This document shows, one piece after another, positions 26,977-34,705 of a stretch of 63,328 nucleotides of DNA (the first letter of the stretch is position 1; each line of letters opens with the position of its first letter). The notes below the pieces were generated by a model. The model was not told the origin of the DNA. It worked only from the letters and a program-made list of their open reading frames with translations, and did not search any database. The stretch comes from Flavobacterium sp. 1355. Its GTDB lineage: Bacteria; Bacteroidota; Bacteroidia; Flavobacteriales; Flavobacteriaceae. The position numbers and the translations under genes are program-made. Where the stretch lies: positions 1 through 63,328 of the forward strand of contig NZ_JAFICC010000021.1 of assembly GCF_017833415.1 (NCBI RefSeq), written 5' to 3'.

Positions 26977-28239
26977 TTAGGCATCTAAGTCAACTGTGGT
27001 TCTGCTGGCAATTTCCTTATATGTTCCGTTTACTAATTTTTCGCGAATTGCTTCAAATGCAGTTAACGTTTCATTGATATCAGCTATTGTATGAGACGAT
27101 GTTGGAATCATTCTTAACAAAATAATACCTTTTGGAATTACAGGGTAAATTACAATTGAAAGGAAAATACCGTAGTTTTCTCTTAAATCATTTACCATAA
27201 CCATTGCTTCCGGAACACTTCCTTCTAAATAAACTGGTGTTACACAAGTATTTGTATCTCCAATATTGAAATTTCTTTCACGCAATCCGTTTTGTAATGC
27301 GTTTACGTTTTCCCATAATTTATCTTTCAGTTCCGGGTGATTACGCAACAACTCTAAACGTTTTAATGATCCGATGGTCTGAATCATTGGTAACGCTTTT
27401 GCGAACATTTGAGAACGTAAATTGTATTTTAAATAATCGATAATATCTTTATCAGCAGCTATAAAAGCTCCGATATTTGCCATAGATTTTGCAAAAGTAG
27501 AGAAATATACATCGATATCTGCCTGAACTCCCTGCTCCTCACCTGCTCCGGCACCTGTCTTACCAAGTGTACCAAAACCGTGCGCATCATCTACTAATAA
27601 TCTAAAATTATATTTTTGTTTTAATGCTACAATCTCTTTTAATTTACCTTGTTGTCCACGCATTCCAAAAACCCCTTCGGTAATAAATAAGATTCCTCCT
27701 CCAGTTTCTTCTGCCATTTTTGTAGCACGCTGCAGGTTCTTCTCCATACTTTCAAGATCATTATGCTTGTAGGTAAAACGTTTACCCATATGCAAACGAA
27801 CACCATCAATAATACAAGCATGAGCATCTACATCGTAAACTATTATGTCATTTTTTGTTACCAAAGCATCAATAGTCGAAACCATTCCCTGATACCCAAA
27901 ATTTAATAAATAAGCAGATTCTTTCATTACAAAAGCAGCTAATTCATTCTCTAATTGTTCATGGTATTTGGTATGACCAGACATCATACGCGCCCCCATT
28001 GGGTAAGCCGCACCATATTGGGCTGCTGCATCAATATCTGCCTGACGTACCTCAGGGTGATTCGCCAGTCCTAAGTAATCATTTATACTCCAGTTCAAAA
28101 TTTCTTTTCCACCAAACTGCATTCTAGGACCAAGTTCTCCTTCTAATTTAGGAAATACAAAATAACCTTCTGCTTGCGAAGCCCATTTTCCTAATGGTCC
28201 TTTATTGTTTTGAATTCTTTCGAATAAATCTTTTACCAT
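26977..28239 (-). CDS. PLP-dependent alpha-oxoamine synthase (serine palmitoyl-/cysteate acyltransferase-like)
   Basis: A 420-residue aminotransferase class I/II enzyme of the alpha-oxoamine synthase family. VDDAHGFGTLG (216-226) holds the pyridoxal-binding Asp, and FSTFAKSMANIGAF carries the Schiff-base Lys251. NYDYL-like SINDYLGLAN and MSGHTKYHEQLE are family signatures. In Bacteroidota such proteins condense an acyl thioester with serine (sphingolipids) or cysteate (capnine, precursor of sulfonolipids needed for gliding in Flavobacterium johnsoniae). A biotin or heme role (BioF, HemA) is less likely because no such pathway gene is nearby. The start is set at MVKDLFERIQ. The 13 residues upstream in the longer frame look like leader. 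Confidence 0.8.
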   Translation of the reverse strand: MVKDLFERIQNNKGPLGKWASQAEGYFVFPKLEGELGPRMQFGGKEILNWSINDYLGLANHPEVRQADIDAAAQYGAAYPMGARMMSGHTKYHEQLENELAAFVMKESAYLLNFGYQGMVSTIDALVTKNDIIVYDVDAHACIIDGVRLHMGKRFTYKHNDLESMEKNLQRATKMAEETGGGILFITEGVFGMRGQQGKLKEIVALKQKYNFRLLVDDAHGFGTLGKTGAGAGEEQGVQADIDVYFSTFAKSMANIGAFIAADKDIIDYLKYNLRSQMFAKALPMIQTIGSLKRLELLRNHPELKDKLWENVNALQNGLRERNFNIGDTNTCVTPVYLEGSVPEAMVMVNDLRENYGIFLSIVIYPVIPKGIILLRMIPTSSHTIADINETLTAFEAIREKLVNGTYKEIASRTTVDLDA

Positions 28240-28452
28240 AATATATTGAAGTAATAATTTTATTTTAACAGGGAGCAAAAATAATAATTATTATTCTAAA
28301 ATAGAGTTGGGCTAATATTTTTATTAAAAATTTCTCATCATATCAATACTTAGTTGGATTTTGCTCGTTATTTAACAAGATTTAACCTTGAAAAAAGATA
28401 GATCGAATTTAAAATATCTCAATTTTTGTAAGGCATAAATGACTTTTATCAT

Positions 28453-28478
28453 AATAAAAGATAAATTAGTCTTTTATT
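28453..28478. promoter_or_regulatory. Palindromic operator upstream of nirK (site 1)
   Basis: 26-bp inverted repeat with half-sites AATAAAAGAT and GTCTTTTATT around AAATTA. It shares its sequence with sites at 33465 and 34570. Its right arm overlaps the candidate -7 box, so a bound protein would block RNA polymerase. This supports repression by the Rrf2-family regulator of the island. Confidence 0.75.
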
Positions 28479-28482
28479 TTTG
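28475..28482 (+). promoter_or_regulatory. Candidate -7 box of nirK
   Basis: TATTTTTG matches TAnnTTTG, 35 nt before the nirK ATG, overlapping the end of the palindrome. No TTG is present 17-23 bp upstream, so a classical -33 box is missing or an activator is needed. Confidence 0.5.
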
Positions 28483-28517
28483 TTTACAATTTAGAAACAA
28501 AATAAAACCAGTTTATT

Positions 28518-29966
28518 ATGAAAAGAAATTTCAAAACACTCAAAATCAATCCTATTTTCTTTCTTCTAATGTTTTCTTTAATGCTTTTTACAGCATGTAA
28601 AAGAGAAGAAGCAACTGCAGATTATACTACAATAAAAACACAAGGCGAAATGCAGGCTGAGCTTACAGCACCGCCATTGGTACCAAAACCAATTGGTAAC
28701 AGAGCTGCTATGAAGTTAAAAGTCAATATGGAAATCAAAGAGCAGGAAGGCACAATGGCCGATGGTGTAAAATATACTTATTGGACGTTTGGAGGATCTG
28801 TTCCGGGAAGTTTTATCAGAACCCGTGTGGGCGATGAAGTAGAATTTCACTTAAAGAATCATCCGGATAATAAATTGCCTCATAATATTGATTTACATGC
28901 TGTAACCGGTCCCGGCGGAGGTGCAACATCATCATTGGTAGCGCCCGGACACGAAAAAGTGTTTAGTTTTAAAGTTATAAATCCCGGCCTTTATGTTTAC
29001 CATTGTGCCACTGCACCGGTTGGAATGCATATTGCAAATGGTATGTATGGCCTGATTCTGGTTGAACCAGAAGGCGGATTACCTAAAGTTGACAAAGAAT
29101 ATTATGTAATGCAAGGCGATTTTTATACTCAGGGCGAATATGGGGCCAAAGGTCTTCAGGCTTTTGATATGAATAAAGCTATTAAGGAAACACCTGATTA
29201 TGTTGTTTTTAATGGAAAAGTTGGTTCGATGACAAACGGAAATGAACTAACTGCAAAAGTTGGAGAAACGGTTCGCTTATTTGTTGGAAATGGAGGGCCA
29301 AATTTGGTTTCATCTTTCCATGTCATTGGTGAAATTTTTGATAATGTTCATGTTGAAGGCGGGGCACTTATGAATAAAAACGTGCAAACCACTTTGATTC
29401 CTGCCGGCGGTTCTGCAATTGTTGATTTTAAAGTAGAAACTCCCGGAAATTTCATCATGGTGGATCACTCTATTTTTAGAGCTTTTAATAAAGGTGCACT
29501 GGGAATTTTAAAAGTTGAAGGCGATGAAAATAAAAAAATCTATTCTGGAACTATTCAGGAAGGAATTTATTTGCCTGAAGGAGGAACGATTCAGAAAATG
29601 CCTGAGAGTGCAACAGGAAAAACAACAATTCCTAAAAGAACCCTGGCAGAGAAAATAACTATTGGAAAACAGATTTTTGGAACAACTTGTTTTGCCTGTC
29701 ACCAATCTGAAGGGCAAGGAATCCCGAATAGCTTCCCTCCTCTTGCAAAATCAGATTATTTGAATGCAGACTCAAAAAGAGCCATTAAAACAATCCTACA
29801 CGGTTTAACCGGAGAAGTTACTGTAAATGGCAAAAAATTCAACAGCGTTATGCCGGCTCAAAATTTATCTGATGATGAAATAGCCAATGTGCTGACTTAC
29901 GTTTACAGCAGTTGGGGAAATAACAAAACAGAAATTACGCCCGAAATGGTAAAAGCATTGCGTTAA
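28518..29966 (+). CDS. nirK: Copper nitrite reductase with C-terminal cytochrome c domain (lipoprotein)
   Basis: A 482-residue lipoprotein (lipobox Cys27, LFTACKRE). Two cupredoxin domains cover about 65-335 and a cytochrome c domain covers about 375-470. Type 1 copper ligands: His122, Cys163, His171, Met176. Type 2 ligands: His127, His162, His317. Catalytic Asp125 and His268 are in place. The heme site is CFACH (391-395) with probable axial Met445. It reduces nitrite to NO at the periplasmic face, and the tethered heme can pass electrons directly to the type 1 site. It is first in a nirK-nirV-sco operon behind a palindromic operator. All metal ligands are intact, so it should be active. Confidence 0.95.
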   Translation: MKRNFKTLKINPIFFLLMFSLMLFTACKREEATADYTTIKTQGEMQAELTAPPLVPKPIGNRAAMKLKVNMEIKEQEGTMADGVKYTYWTFGGSVPGSFIRTRVGDEVEFHLKNHPDNKLPHNIDLHAVTGPGGGATSSLVAPGHEKVFSFKVINPGLYVYHCATAPVGMHIANGMYGLILVEPEGGLPKVDKEYYVMQGDFYTQGEYGAKGLQAFDMNKAIKETPDYVVFNGKVGSMTNGNELTAKVGETVRLFVGNGGPNLVSSFHVIGEIFDNVHVEGGALMNKNVQTTLIPAGGSAIVDFKVETPGNFIMVDHSIFRAFNKGALGILKVEGDENKKIYSGTIQEGIYLPEGGTIQKMPESATGKTTIPKRTLAEKITIGKQIFGTTCFACHQSEGQGIPNSFPPLAKSDYLNADSKRAIKTILHGLTGEVTVNGKKFNSVMPAQNLSDDEIANVLTYVYSSWGNNKTEITPEMVKALR

Positions 29967-29976
29967 TATCTCAATT

Positions 29977-30747
29977 ATGCGAAAAAGCATTTACATTATT
30001 TTTCTTTTCTTAGCTCAGATTGAATTCTTAGGAGCTCAGGAATCGAAAATGGTTCCGGTACAAGAGGGCAATTTTGTCCCTCTTTACGGAGCCACATCAA
30101 AAAAACCTGTACTTGTAAAATCCTTTTTTATAGATGTGTATCCGGTAACAAACAACGAATTTTTAAATTTCGTTAAAAAACATCCAGAGTTCGGCAAATC
30201 TAAAATAAAAGGACTATTTGCCGACGAGAGTTATCTGGCATATTGGAAAAATGATTTTGGTTTTGGAAATGCAAAACCAAAATCTCCTGTAACTAATGTT
30301 TCATGGTTTGCAGCAAAAAAATATTGCGAATGTCAGGGAAAAAGACTCCCTACAATGGATGAATGGGAATATGTAGCAATGGCAGACGAGAAAAAAACAG
30401 ACGCCAGAACCAAAAGAGAGTTTAATAGTTACATTTTATCCTGGTATGAAAAATCAAAAACGTATGAAAATCCTATTGGAAAAACCTTTAAAAATTATTG
30501 GGGCGTTTATGATATGCACGGATTAGTATGGGAATGGACGGCCGATTTTAACAGCATTTTTTTATCCGGAGAATCCAGAAAAGACAAAAGTGCAGACAAG
30601 AATCTTTTTTGCGGTGCGTCATCAGTAAATGCTACCGATTTGATGAATTATGCTGCTTTTATGCGATATGCCTTTAGAGGAAGCCTGAAAGCCCAATATT
30701 CAACACGCAATCTTGGTTTTCGATGTGCCAGTACAACGAAGCTTTAA
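29977..30747 (+). CDS. nirV: NirV-like formylglycine-generating-enzyme family protein
   Basis: A 256-residue exported protein: signal peptide MRKSIYIIFLFLAQIEFLGAQ, then a SUMF1/FGE-sulfatase fold (FFIDVYPVTNNEFLNFV, PVTNVSWFAAKKYCECQGKRL, MDEWEYVA, GLVWEWTADF, RGSLKAQYSTRNLGFRCA). NirV proteins of this fold commonly lie directly after nirK. They are not shown to be formylglycine enzymes, and a maturation or accessory role for the reductase is assumed. The gene starts 10 nt after nirK stops. The pair of catalytic Cys of true FGE is not clearly conserved, which points to a non-catalytic or different function. Confidence 0.88.
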   Translation: MRKSIYIIFLFLAQIEFLGAQESKMVPVQEGNFVPLYGATSKKPVLVKSFFIDVYPVTNNEFLNFVKKHPEFGKSKIKGLFADESYLAYWKNDFGFGNAKPKSPVTNVSWFAAKKYCECQGKRLPTMDEWEYVAMADEKKTDARTKREFNSYILSWYEKSKTYENPIGKTFKNYWGVYDMHGLVWEWTADFNSIFLSGESRKDKSADKNLFCGASSVNATDLMNYAAFMRYAFRGSLKAQYSTRNLGFRCASTTKL

Positions 30748-30763
30748 TCTTAAAATGTATTAA

Positions 30764-31360
30764 ATGAAAAAAATAATAATTGCAGTTTTACTTCTCTTTG
30801 CTTTGCAAAGCTGTAATGATAACCAAAAAACAAATACCGAAGCTCTTAAAAACAAAGAAATAAGTGATTTGTCGATTTACAATTTACCTTCTGAATGGAC
30901 TACACAAGATGGAAAAAACATTGAACTAAAAAGCCTTAACGGAAATGTACTTGTGATGGTCATGATTTATACTTCCTGCAAATCTGCCTGTCCCCGATTG
31001 GTGGCCGATATGAGAAATATTGAGGCAAAGCTGAATAAAAAAACTAAAAAAAATGTCAAACTTATTTTGGTAAGCATTGATCCTGTTACAGATACTCCTC
31101 AGAAACTTAAGTCATTTGCGATTGCTAACAAAATGGACAATGATCCCTGGCTTTTTTTAAGATCAACAGAAGATAATACCCGTGAATTTGCCGCTATTCT
31201 GGCTGTCAATTACAAACAAATTTCTCCAATGGAATTTTCGCATTCTAATATCATTAGTGTCTTTAATCCAAAAGGAGAATTAATATACCAACAGGAAGGT
31301 TTGGGAGTAAATAATGACCAGACTGTTAATAAAATAAATGAAGAGGCAGCAAAAATTTAA
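30764..31360 (+). CDS. SCO1/SenC-family copper chaperone lipoprotein
   Basis: A 198-residue lipoprotein (lipobox Cys17, LFALQSCNDN) with a thioredoxin fold. Copper ligands: CKSAC (Cys72, Cys76) and His160 (FSHSN). Other family signatures are MIYTSCKSACPRLVADM and ILVSIDPVTDTP. SCO proteins deliver copper to cytochrome oxidase CuA or other copper enzymes. Here it ends the nirK operon (16 nt after nirV), so its likely client is NirK, or azurin encoded nearby. No CuA oxidase subunit is in the window. Confidence 0.93.
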   Translation: MKKIIIAVLLLFALQSCNDNQKTNTEALKNKEISDLSIYNLPSEWTTQDGKNIELKSLNGNVLVMVMIYTSCKSACPRLVADMRNIEAKLNKKTKKNVKLILVSIDPVTDTPQKLKSFAIANKMDNDPWLFLRSTEDNTREFAAILAVNYKQISPMEFSHSNIISVFNPKGELIYQQEGLGVNNDQTVNKINEEAAKI

Positions 31361-31397
31361 ATAGGTTGATTAGGTGAAAAACAGGGGGAGATTTTGA

Positions 31398-32633
31398 TTA
31401 ATCGAGCCTTGTTTTTGTTTTTAACACTGAAATCAAAATTAATAATAACCCGGCAACAAGAAAGATACTGGCGCCAAAAATTGCTTCGTAATAGCCAAAA
31501 AGTAATCCTTTACCCAGGAAATAGAATATTCCCTGAAGAAATAAAAGAATCTCAGTAATACAATACCCGCAGAAAAAATACTTTATTCCTATTTTTAATA
31601 AATAAGCTTTTCGCGGAAGGAGATTATTGTGAAGTAATATTCCAAACAAAAATCCGGTAATAATTCCGAGCGTTGTCAAATGGATAAATCCAATTACCCA
31701 ATTTCTGATTTGATGGGAAACTTCGGCCAAATTTGGAAAAAGAACTATTAATTGTATCATTATCTTTAAAAATAAAGACCCTAATGCTAAAGCATAAACC
31801 ATCCTGGTTACTGAATTGAAAGTGGCTATAAATTGATTTATCTGAGGCCGAAGCATTTGATAGAAAAAGACAAAAGAAATTAACTCTAATAAAACGCCAA
31901 AAGTATTTAAACGCTCAAAAATCTGATTTTTTACAAACCAGCTTATCGGAAATGCCAGAGTAAAGATTGTTCCTAAAATCAACAATACAATGAAGATTCT
32001 GAACTTCTTTAATTCAATTTTATTTTTAAACTGTTTTATAAACAAAGCCAAAACCGCAAATAAAAACCAGCCATTAAATTGAAAATGAAGAAAAAACTGA
32101 ATAGCAATCTGATAAAAAGCACTTTGTTTTCCTAACATATTAAGCGCTGGTCCCAAACACCAGACTCCAAATGTTGACAAAATCAAAAATAAAATTGAAG
32201 CTATTAATAATTTTTCAGGAGCATTTTTATTTTTTGGACAATCTCTCCAAACCAGCCAGCAAAAAACATAACTCAATAAAATATGCAGTGTAGAAAATAC
32301 AATAGAAAACAAAGCATATCCCTGAATTGGAAAACTTATCATCATCCCGATAACTGCAAATTCAGTTGTCCAGAATAATTGATTGTAAATTGGTTTATCG
32401 CTTTTTTCTTTCGGGATAAAAAAATGAACGATTAAAACATACATCATCAGGTAAGCCCAACCCAGCATTGCAACGTGGGAATGCGCATGAAGCAAATACA
32501 TATAATTGATGCCTTTGAGAGGAAATAAATAGATAAAACGCATCAATAATCCCATACTTGCGGCAACAACAAAATTAAAAAGACAACAAATTATCCAGCT
32601 TCTTTGTGAGTTTATCTTAATCAATACTTTCAT
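31398..32633 (-). CDS. Polytopic His-rich membrane protein of the NO island (heme-copper-oxidase or NnrS-like)
   Basis: A 411-residue integral membrane protein with about 12 helices. Conserved-looking His clusters sit inside helices: LLHAHSHVAMLGW (His49, 51, 53), LHFQFNGWF in the middle and GFIHLTTLGIITG near residue 315. This pattern recalls cytochrome oxidase subunit I or NnrS-type heme proteins, though I cannot align it confidently to either. It follows the Ric gene on the same strand, separated by a terminator hairpin that may allow read-through. No norB-type nitric oxide reductase is seen in the window, so this protein is a candidate for NO sensing or reduction. Function inferred from context only. 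Confidence 0.7.
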   Translation of the reverse strand: MKVLIKINSQRSWIICCLFNFVVAASMGLLMRFIYLFPLKGINYMYLLHAHSHVAMLGWAYLMMYVLIVHFFIPKEKSDKPIYNQLFWTTEFAVIGMMISFPIQGYALFSIVFSTLHILLSYVFCWLVWRDCPKNKNAPEKLLIASILFLILSTFGVWCLGPALNMLGKQSAFYQIAIQFFLHFQFNGWFLFAVLALFIKQFKNKIELKKFRIFIVLLILGTIFTLAFPISWFVKNQIFERLNTFGVLLELISFVFFYQMLRPQINQFIATFNSVTRMVYALALGSLFLKIMIQLIVLFPNLAEVSHQIRNWVIGFIHLTTLGIITGFLFGILLHNNLLPRKAYLLKIGIKYFFCGYCITEILLFLQGIFYFLGKGLLFGYYEAIFGASIFLVAGLLLILISVLKTKTRLD

Positions 32634-32647
32634 TTCTTACCATTAAA

Positions 32648-32693
32648 AATGCACCAACAGTTATCAATTTTAATTTGATTCTGTTGGTGCATT
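32648..32693 (-). terminator. Terminator of the ric gene
   Basis: 13-bp perfect arms (AATGCACCAACAG / CTGTTGGTGCATT) around a 20-nt loop, followed on the minus strand by TTTTAATG. It lies between ric and the downstream membrane-protein gene. Confidence 0.75.
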
Positions 32694-32711
32694 CATTTTT
32701 AAAATTATTTT

Positions 32712-33434
32712 TTATGCAAACTCTTTTTCTAAAATTACTGCTTTGGGAAAAAGAATATTATTCTCTAAATGAATGTGTTTGTGCAAATCCTGCTCAAATT
32801 CCTGCAGCATGGCAAACGCTACTTTATAAGTGGTACAACCATCTGCGGGAGGAGTATAATTATTAGTAAGATTTGCAATTTCACGAAAACGGTCACCTTC
32901 ATTGTCATGTTCCTGCATCATCATTGCGATTGGATTAGAAACTGTACCAAAAGAAGGTTGTAACAAAATACCTTTTGATTCTTTGGTTTTTACCATTCTC
33001 TTAATGAAAGGAAACAACATTAATTCTTCTTTTTTCATGTGCTGGGACAATTCTCCTGCACCCGCTGCAAACAATTCGTTTATTTTAAACAACTCAGGAT
33101 GATTTGCTCCGTGCACGCTGCATAATTTATTCAAAAACTGCAGAATAATTCCTGTTTTTTCTTCAACATAGCGATGATGCGTTTTCTCGATATAATCAAC
33201 CAATAAATCTAATGGCCACGAATTAAAATCTATACCGTTATTATTTTCTGACTGCAAAACATCGTATACATTTTGAAGCAAAGTATCTGAATCAATATCT
33301 TGTTTTTCGCAAACTTCATTGATTGTTCTGTTTCCTTTGCAGCAAAAATCAATTTGATATTTTGAAAACACAGCTGCTGTTCTAAAATCCTGAGCTACAA
33401 ATGCCCCAATAGTTTTATCTTTTAAATTTTCCAT
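32712..33434 (-). CDS. ric: Iron-sulfur cluster repair di-iron protein (Ric/ScdA/YtfE)
   Basis: A 240-residue cytoplasmic protein: N-terminal ScdA domain with the DFCCKG motif (Cys31, Cys32), then a hemerythrin-like four-helix bundle (about 75-235) with His/Glu ligands in KTHHRYVEE, SQHMKKEE, MQEHDNEGDRF and HKHIHLENNILFP. Ric proteins restore Fe-S clusters damaged by NO or peroxide, releasing iron or NO from them. A palindromic operator lies 31 nt before the start, shared with nirK and the Rrf2 gene. This fits NO-induced expression in step with nitrite reduction. Confidence 0.95.
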   Translation of the reverse strand: MENLKDKTIGAFVAQDFRTAAVFSKYQIDFCCKGNRTINEVCEKQDIDSDTLLQNVYDVLQSENNNGIDFNSWPLDLLVDYIEKTHHRYVEEKTGIILQFLNKLCSVHGANHPELFKINELFAAGAGELSQHMKKEELMLFPFIKRMVKTKESKGILLQPSFGTVSNPIAMMMQEHDNEGDRFREIANLTNNYTPPADGCTTYKVAFAMLQEFEQDLHKHIHLENNILFPKAVILEKEFA

Positions 33435-33464
33435 ATTATTTAAATTAAATTATTAATTCCTTAT

Positions 33465-33492
33465 CAATAAAAGACAAAATTATCTTTTATTG
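33465..33492. promoter_or_regulatory. Palindromic operator upstream of ric (site 2)
   Basis: 28-bp near-perfect inverted repeat (half-sites CAATAAAAGA and TCTTTTATTG around CAAAATTA). Its central 18 bp are identical to site 3 (34574-34591). The minus-strand reading contains TAATTTTG (33482-33475), a possible -7 box, inside the palindrome, which implies direct repression. Confidence 0.8.
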
Positions 33493-33503
33493 TATTATAA
33501 AAA

Positions 33504-33531
33504 AACTCTGATACCCAAAAGCATCAGAGTT
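33504..33531 (-). terminator. Terminator of the rrf2-azurin operon
   Basis: 9-bp perfect arms (AACTCTGAT / ATCAGAGTT) followed on the minus strand by seven T. It lies just after the azurin stop. Confidence 0.85.
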
Positions 33532-33536
33532 CATAT

Positions 33537-34052
33537 TTACTCTACAATTAGTACACCTTTCATCATAGAAACATGGCCTGGAAAAGTACATAAAAAATTA
33601 TAAGTCCCTTTTTTGTCTACAGTAAATTCTATTGTATCTTCTTCTCCTCCACCAAGCAATTTAGTGTGAGCAACAATTGATGCTTTTTCTGAAGCCGGAA
33701 TATAATCTGTGTCTTTTGCGTTTATTGCTTTTGCGGCAAAAGCTGCTTCGTCTGTACCTTCCTGCAAAATAACCAAATTATGCCCCATTGCTTCTTTCGG
33801 GATTTTACCCACGTGCTTTAAAGTCAGCTTAATTGGTTTTCCGGCTTCGGCTCTTAATTCATTGGTGCTAAATTGCATTTGATCATTTCCTTCAATAACC
33901 AAAACATTACTTACGGCAGCTTTTTGCCCTTCCTCAGATGGTGTTTCTGTTACCTGTGGTTCTTCAATTGTTGTGGTTTCTTTTTTTCCGCATGAAGTAA
34001 TAGCTAAAGTCCCCATTAGCATTATCATTGAAATTTTGGCTTTTTTATTCAT
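33537..34052 (-). CDS. Azurin (blue copper electron carrier), lipoprotein
   Basis: A 171-residue lipoprotein (lipobox Cys21, LAITSCGKKE) with a Thr/Glu-rich linker (about 25-45) and an azurin domain (about 48-171). Type 1 copper ligands are His91 (GHNLVI), Cys155, His160 and Met164 (CTFPGHVSMM). Azurin is a one-electron carrier that can donate to NirK-type nitrite reductases. The gene begins 27 nt after the Rrf2 regulator stop, so the two form an operon, and a terminator follows. The anchoring to a membrane places it near NirK, which is also a lipoprotein. All copper ligands are intact. Confidence 0.96.
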   Translation of the reverse strand: MNKKAKISMIMLMGTLAITSCGKKETTTIEEPQVTETPSEEGQKAAVSNVLVIEGNDQMQFSTNELRAEAGKPIKLTLKHVGKIPKEAMGHNLVILQEGTDEAAFAAKAINAKDTDYIPASEKASIVAHTKLLGGGEEDTIEFTVDKKGTYNFLCTFPGHVSMMKGVLIVE

Positions 34053-34078
34053 TATTATATATTTAGTTTATAAAAATT

Positions 34079-34528
34079 TTATTCCTTTATATTTGGTATT
34101 TTCAGATAAAAATCACCGGCATTTACGCCCGTAGCAAGCTGTTCGAGAGTGGTATTGGTCAACATTGCCAAAAGCAATTCACGTATTTTTTTAAATTCAT
34201 TATGAACAGGACAAGGCTGTATCTCAGAACATTCTTTTAACCCAATTCCACAACCTTTATATATATTGTTTCCGTCGATTGCATCAACAATCTGAATTAG
34301 TTTTATAGATTTCACAGCTTCATTAGAAACTTCAAATCCACCACCCACTCCTTTGGCCGAAGCGATAATCCCGTTTTTGGTCAAAATCTGCATGATTTTG
34401 GCAGTAAAAGGTTCTGGCGAATCAATTTCTTTGGCCACATCTTTTATTCCTACCCGAATTCCTTCTGATGATTTGGTGGCTATAAATATAGAAGCCCGAA
34501 TGCCATACTCGCACGCTTTTGAAAACAT
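34079..34528 (-). CDS. Rrf2-family regulator, NsrR-like
   Basis: A 149-residue transcription factor: N-terminal winged helix-turn-helix (about 1-65; GIKDVAKEIDSPEPFTAKIM with AKGVGGGFEV) and a C-terminal loop with three Cys (Cys93, Cys100, Cys106; YKGCGIGLKECSEIQPCPVH). The three-Cys arrangement matches IscR and NsrR, which hold an Fe-S cluster. With NirK, azurin and Ric next to it, an NO-sensing NsrR-like repressor is the best reading. IscR is less likely because no isc/suf gene is present. Its own promoter carries the shared palindrome over the -33 element, so autoregulation is expected. Confidence 0.88.
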   Translation of the reverse strand: MFSKACEYGIRASIFIATKSSEGIRVGIKDVAKEIDSPEPFTAKIMQILTKNGIIASAKGVGGGFEVSNEAVKSIKLIQIVDAIDGNNIYKGCGIGLKECSEIQPCPVHNEFKKIRELLLAMLTNTTLEQLATGVNAGDFYLKIPNIKE

Positions 34529-34551
34529 ATATACAATGATTAAATTCTATA

Positions 34552-34581
34552 CAAATATATTTAAATTGCAATTAAAGACAA
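34552..34581 (-). promoter_or_regulatory. Promoter of the rrf2-azurin operon
   Basis: A textbook Bacteroidota promoter on the minus strand: TTG (34581-34579), 19-bp spacer, TATATTTG (34559-34552), then 23 nt to the Rrf2 ATG. The TTG lies inside the palindrome, so operator binding and polymerase binding exclude each other. Confidence 0.75.
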
Positions 34582-34595
34582 AATTATCTTTAATT
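34570..34595. promoter_or_regulatory. Palindromic operator upstream of the Rrf2 gene (site 3)
   Basis: 26-bp near-perfect inverted repeat with half-sites AATTAAAGAC and ATCTTTAATT, centre AAAATT. It covers the -33 TTG of the rrf2-azurin promoter. The centre is identical to site 2 over 18 bp. Confidence 0.8.
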
Positions 34596-34705
34596 AATTT
34601 TCATAAAGAAACACTTATTTATAAACAGAATAATTTATACAATGCAAATAATAAAACCAATTTTAGTTTTACCTTTGGAAGTATGTAAATTTTTAATATC
34701 CTAAT

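Noticed and set aside
28453..28482. Crp/Fnr-type activator site at nirK
   Set aside because: The palindrome centre lies only about 20 bp before the expected start and overlaps the -7 box, unlike an activator at about -41, and the half-site is not TTGAT-like.
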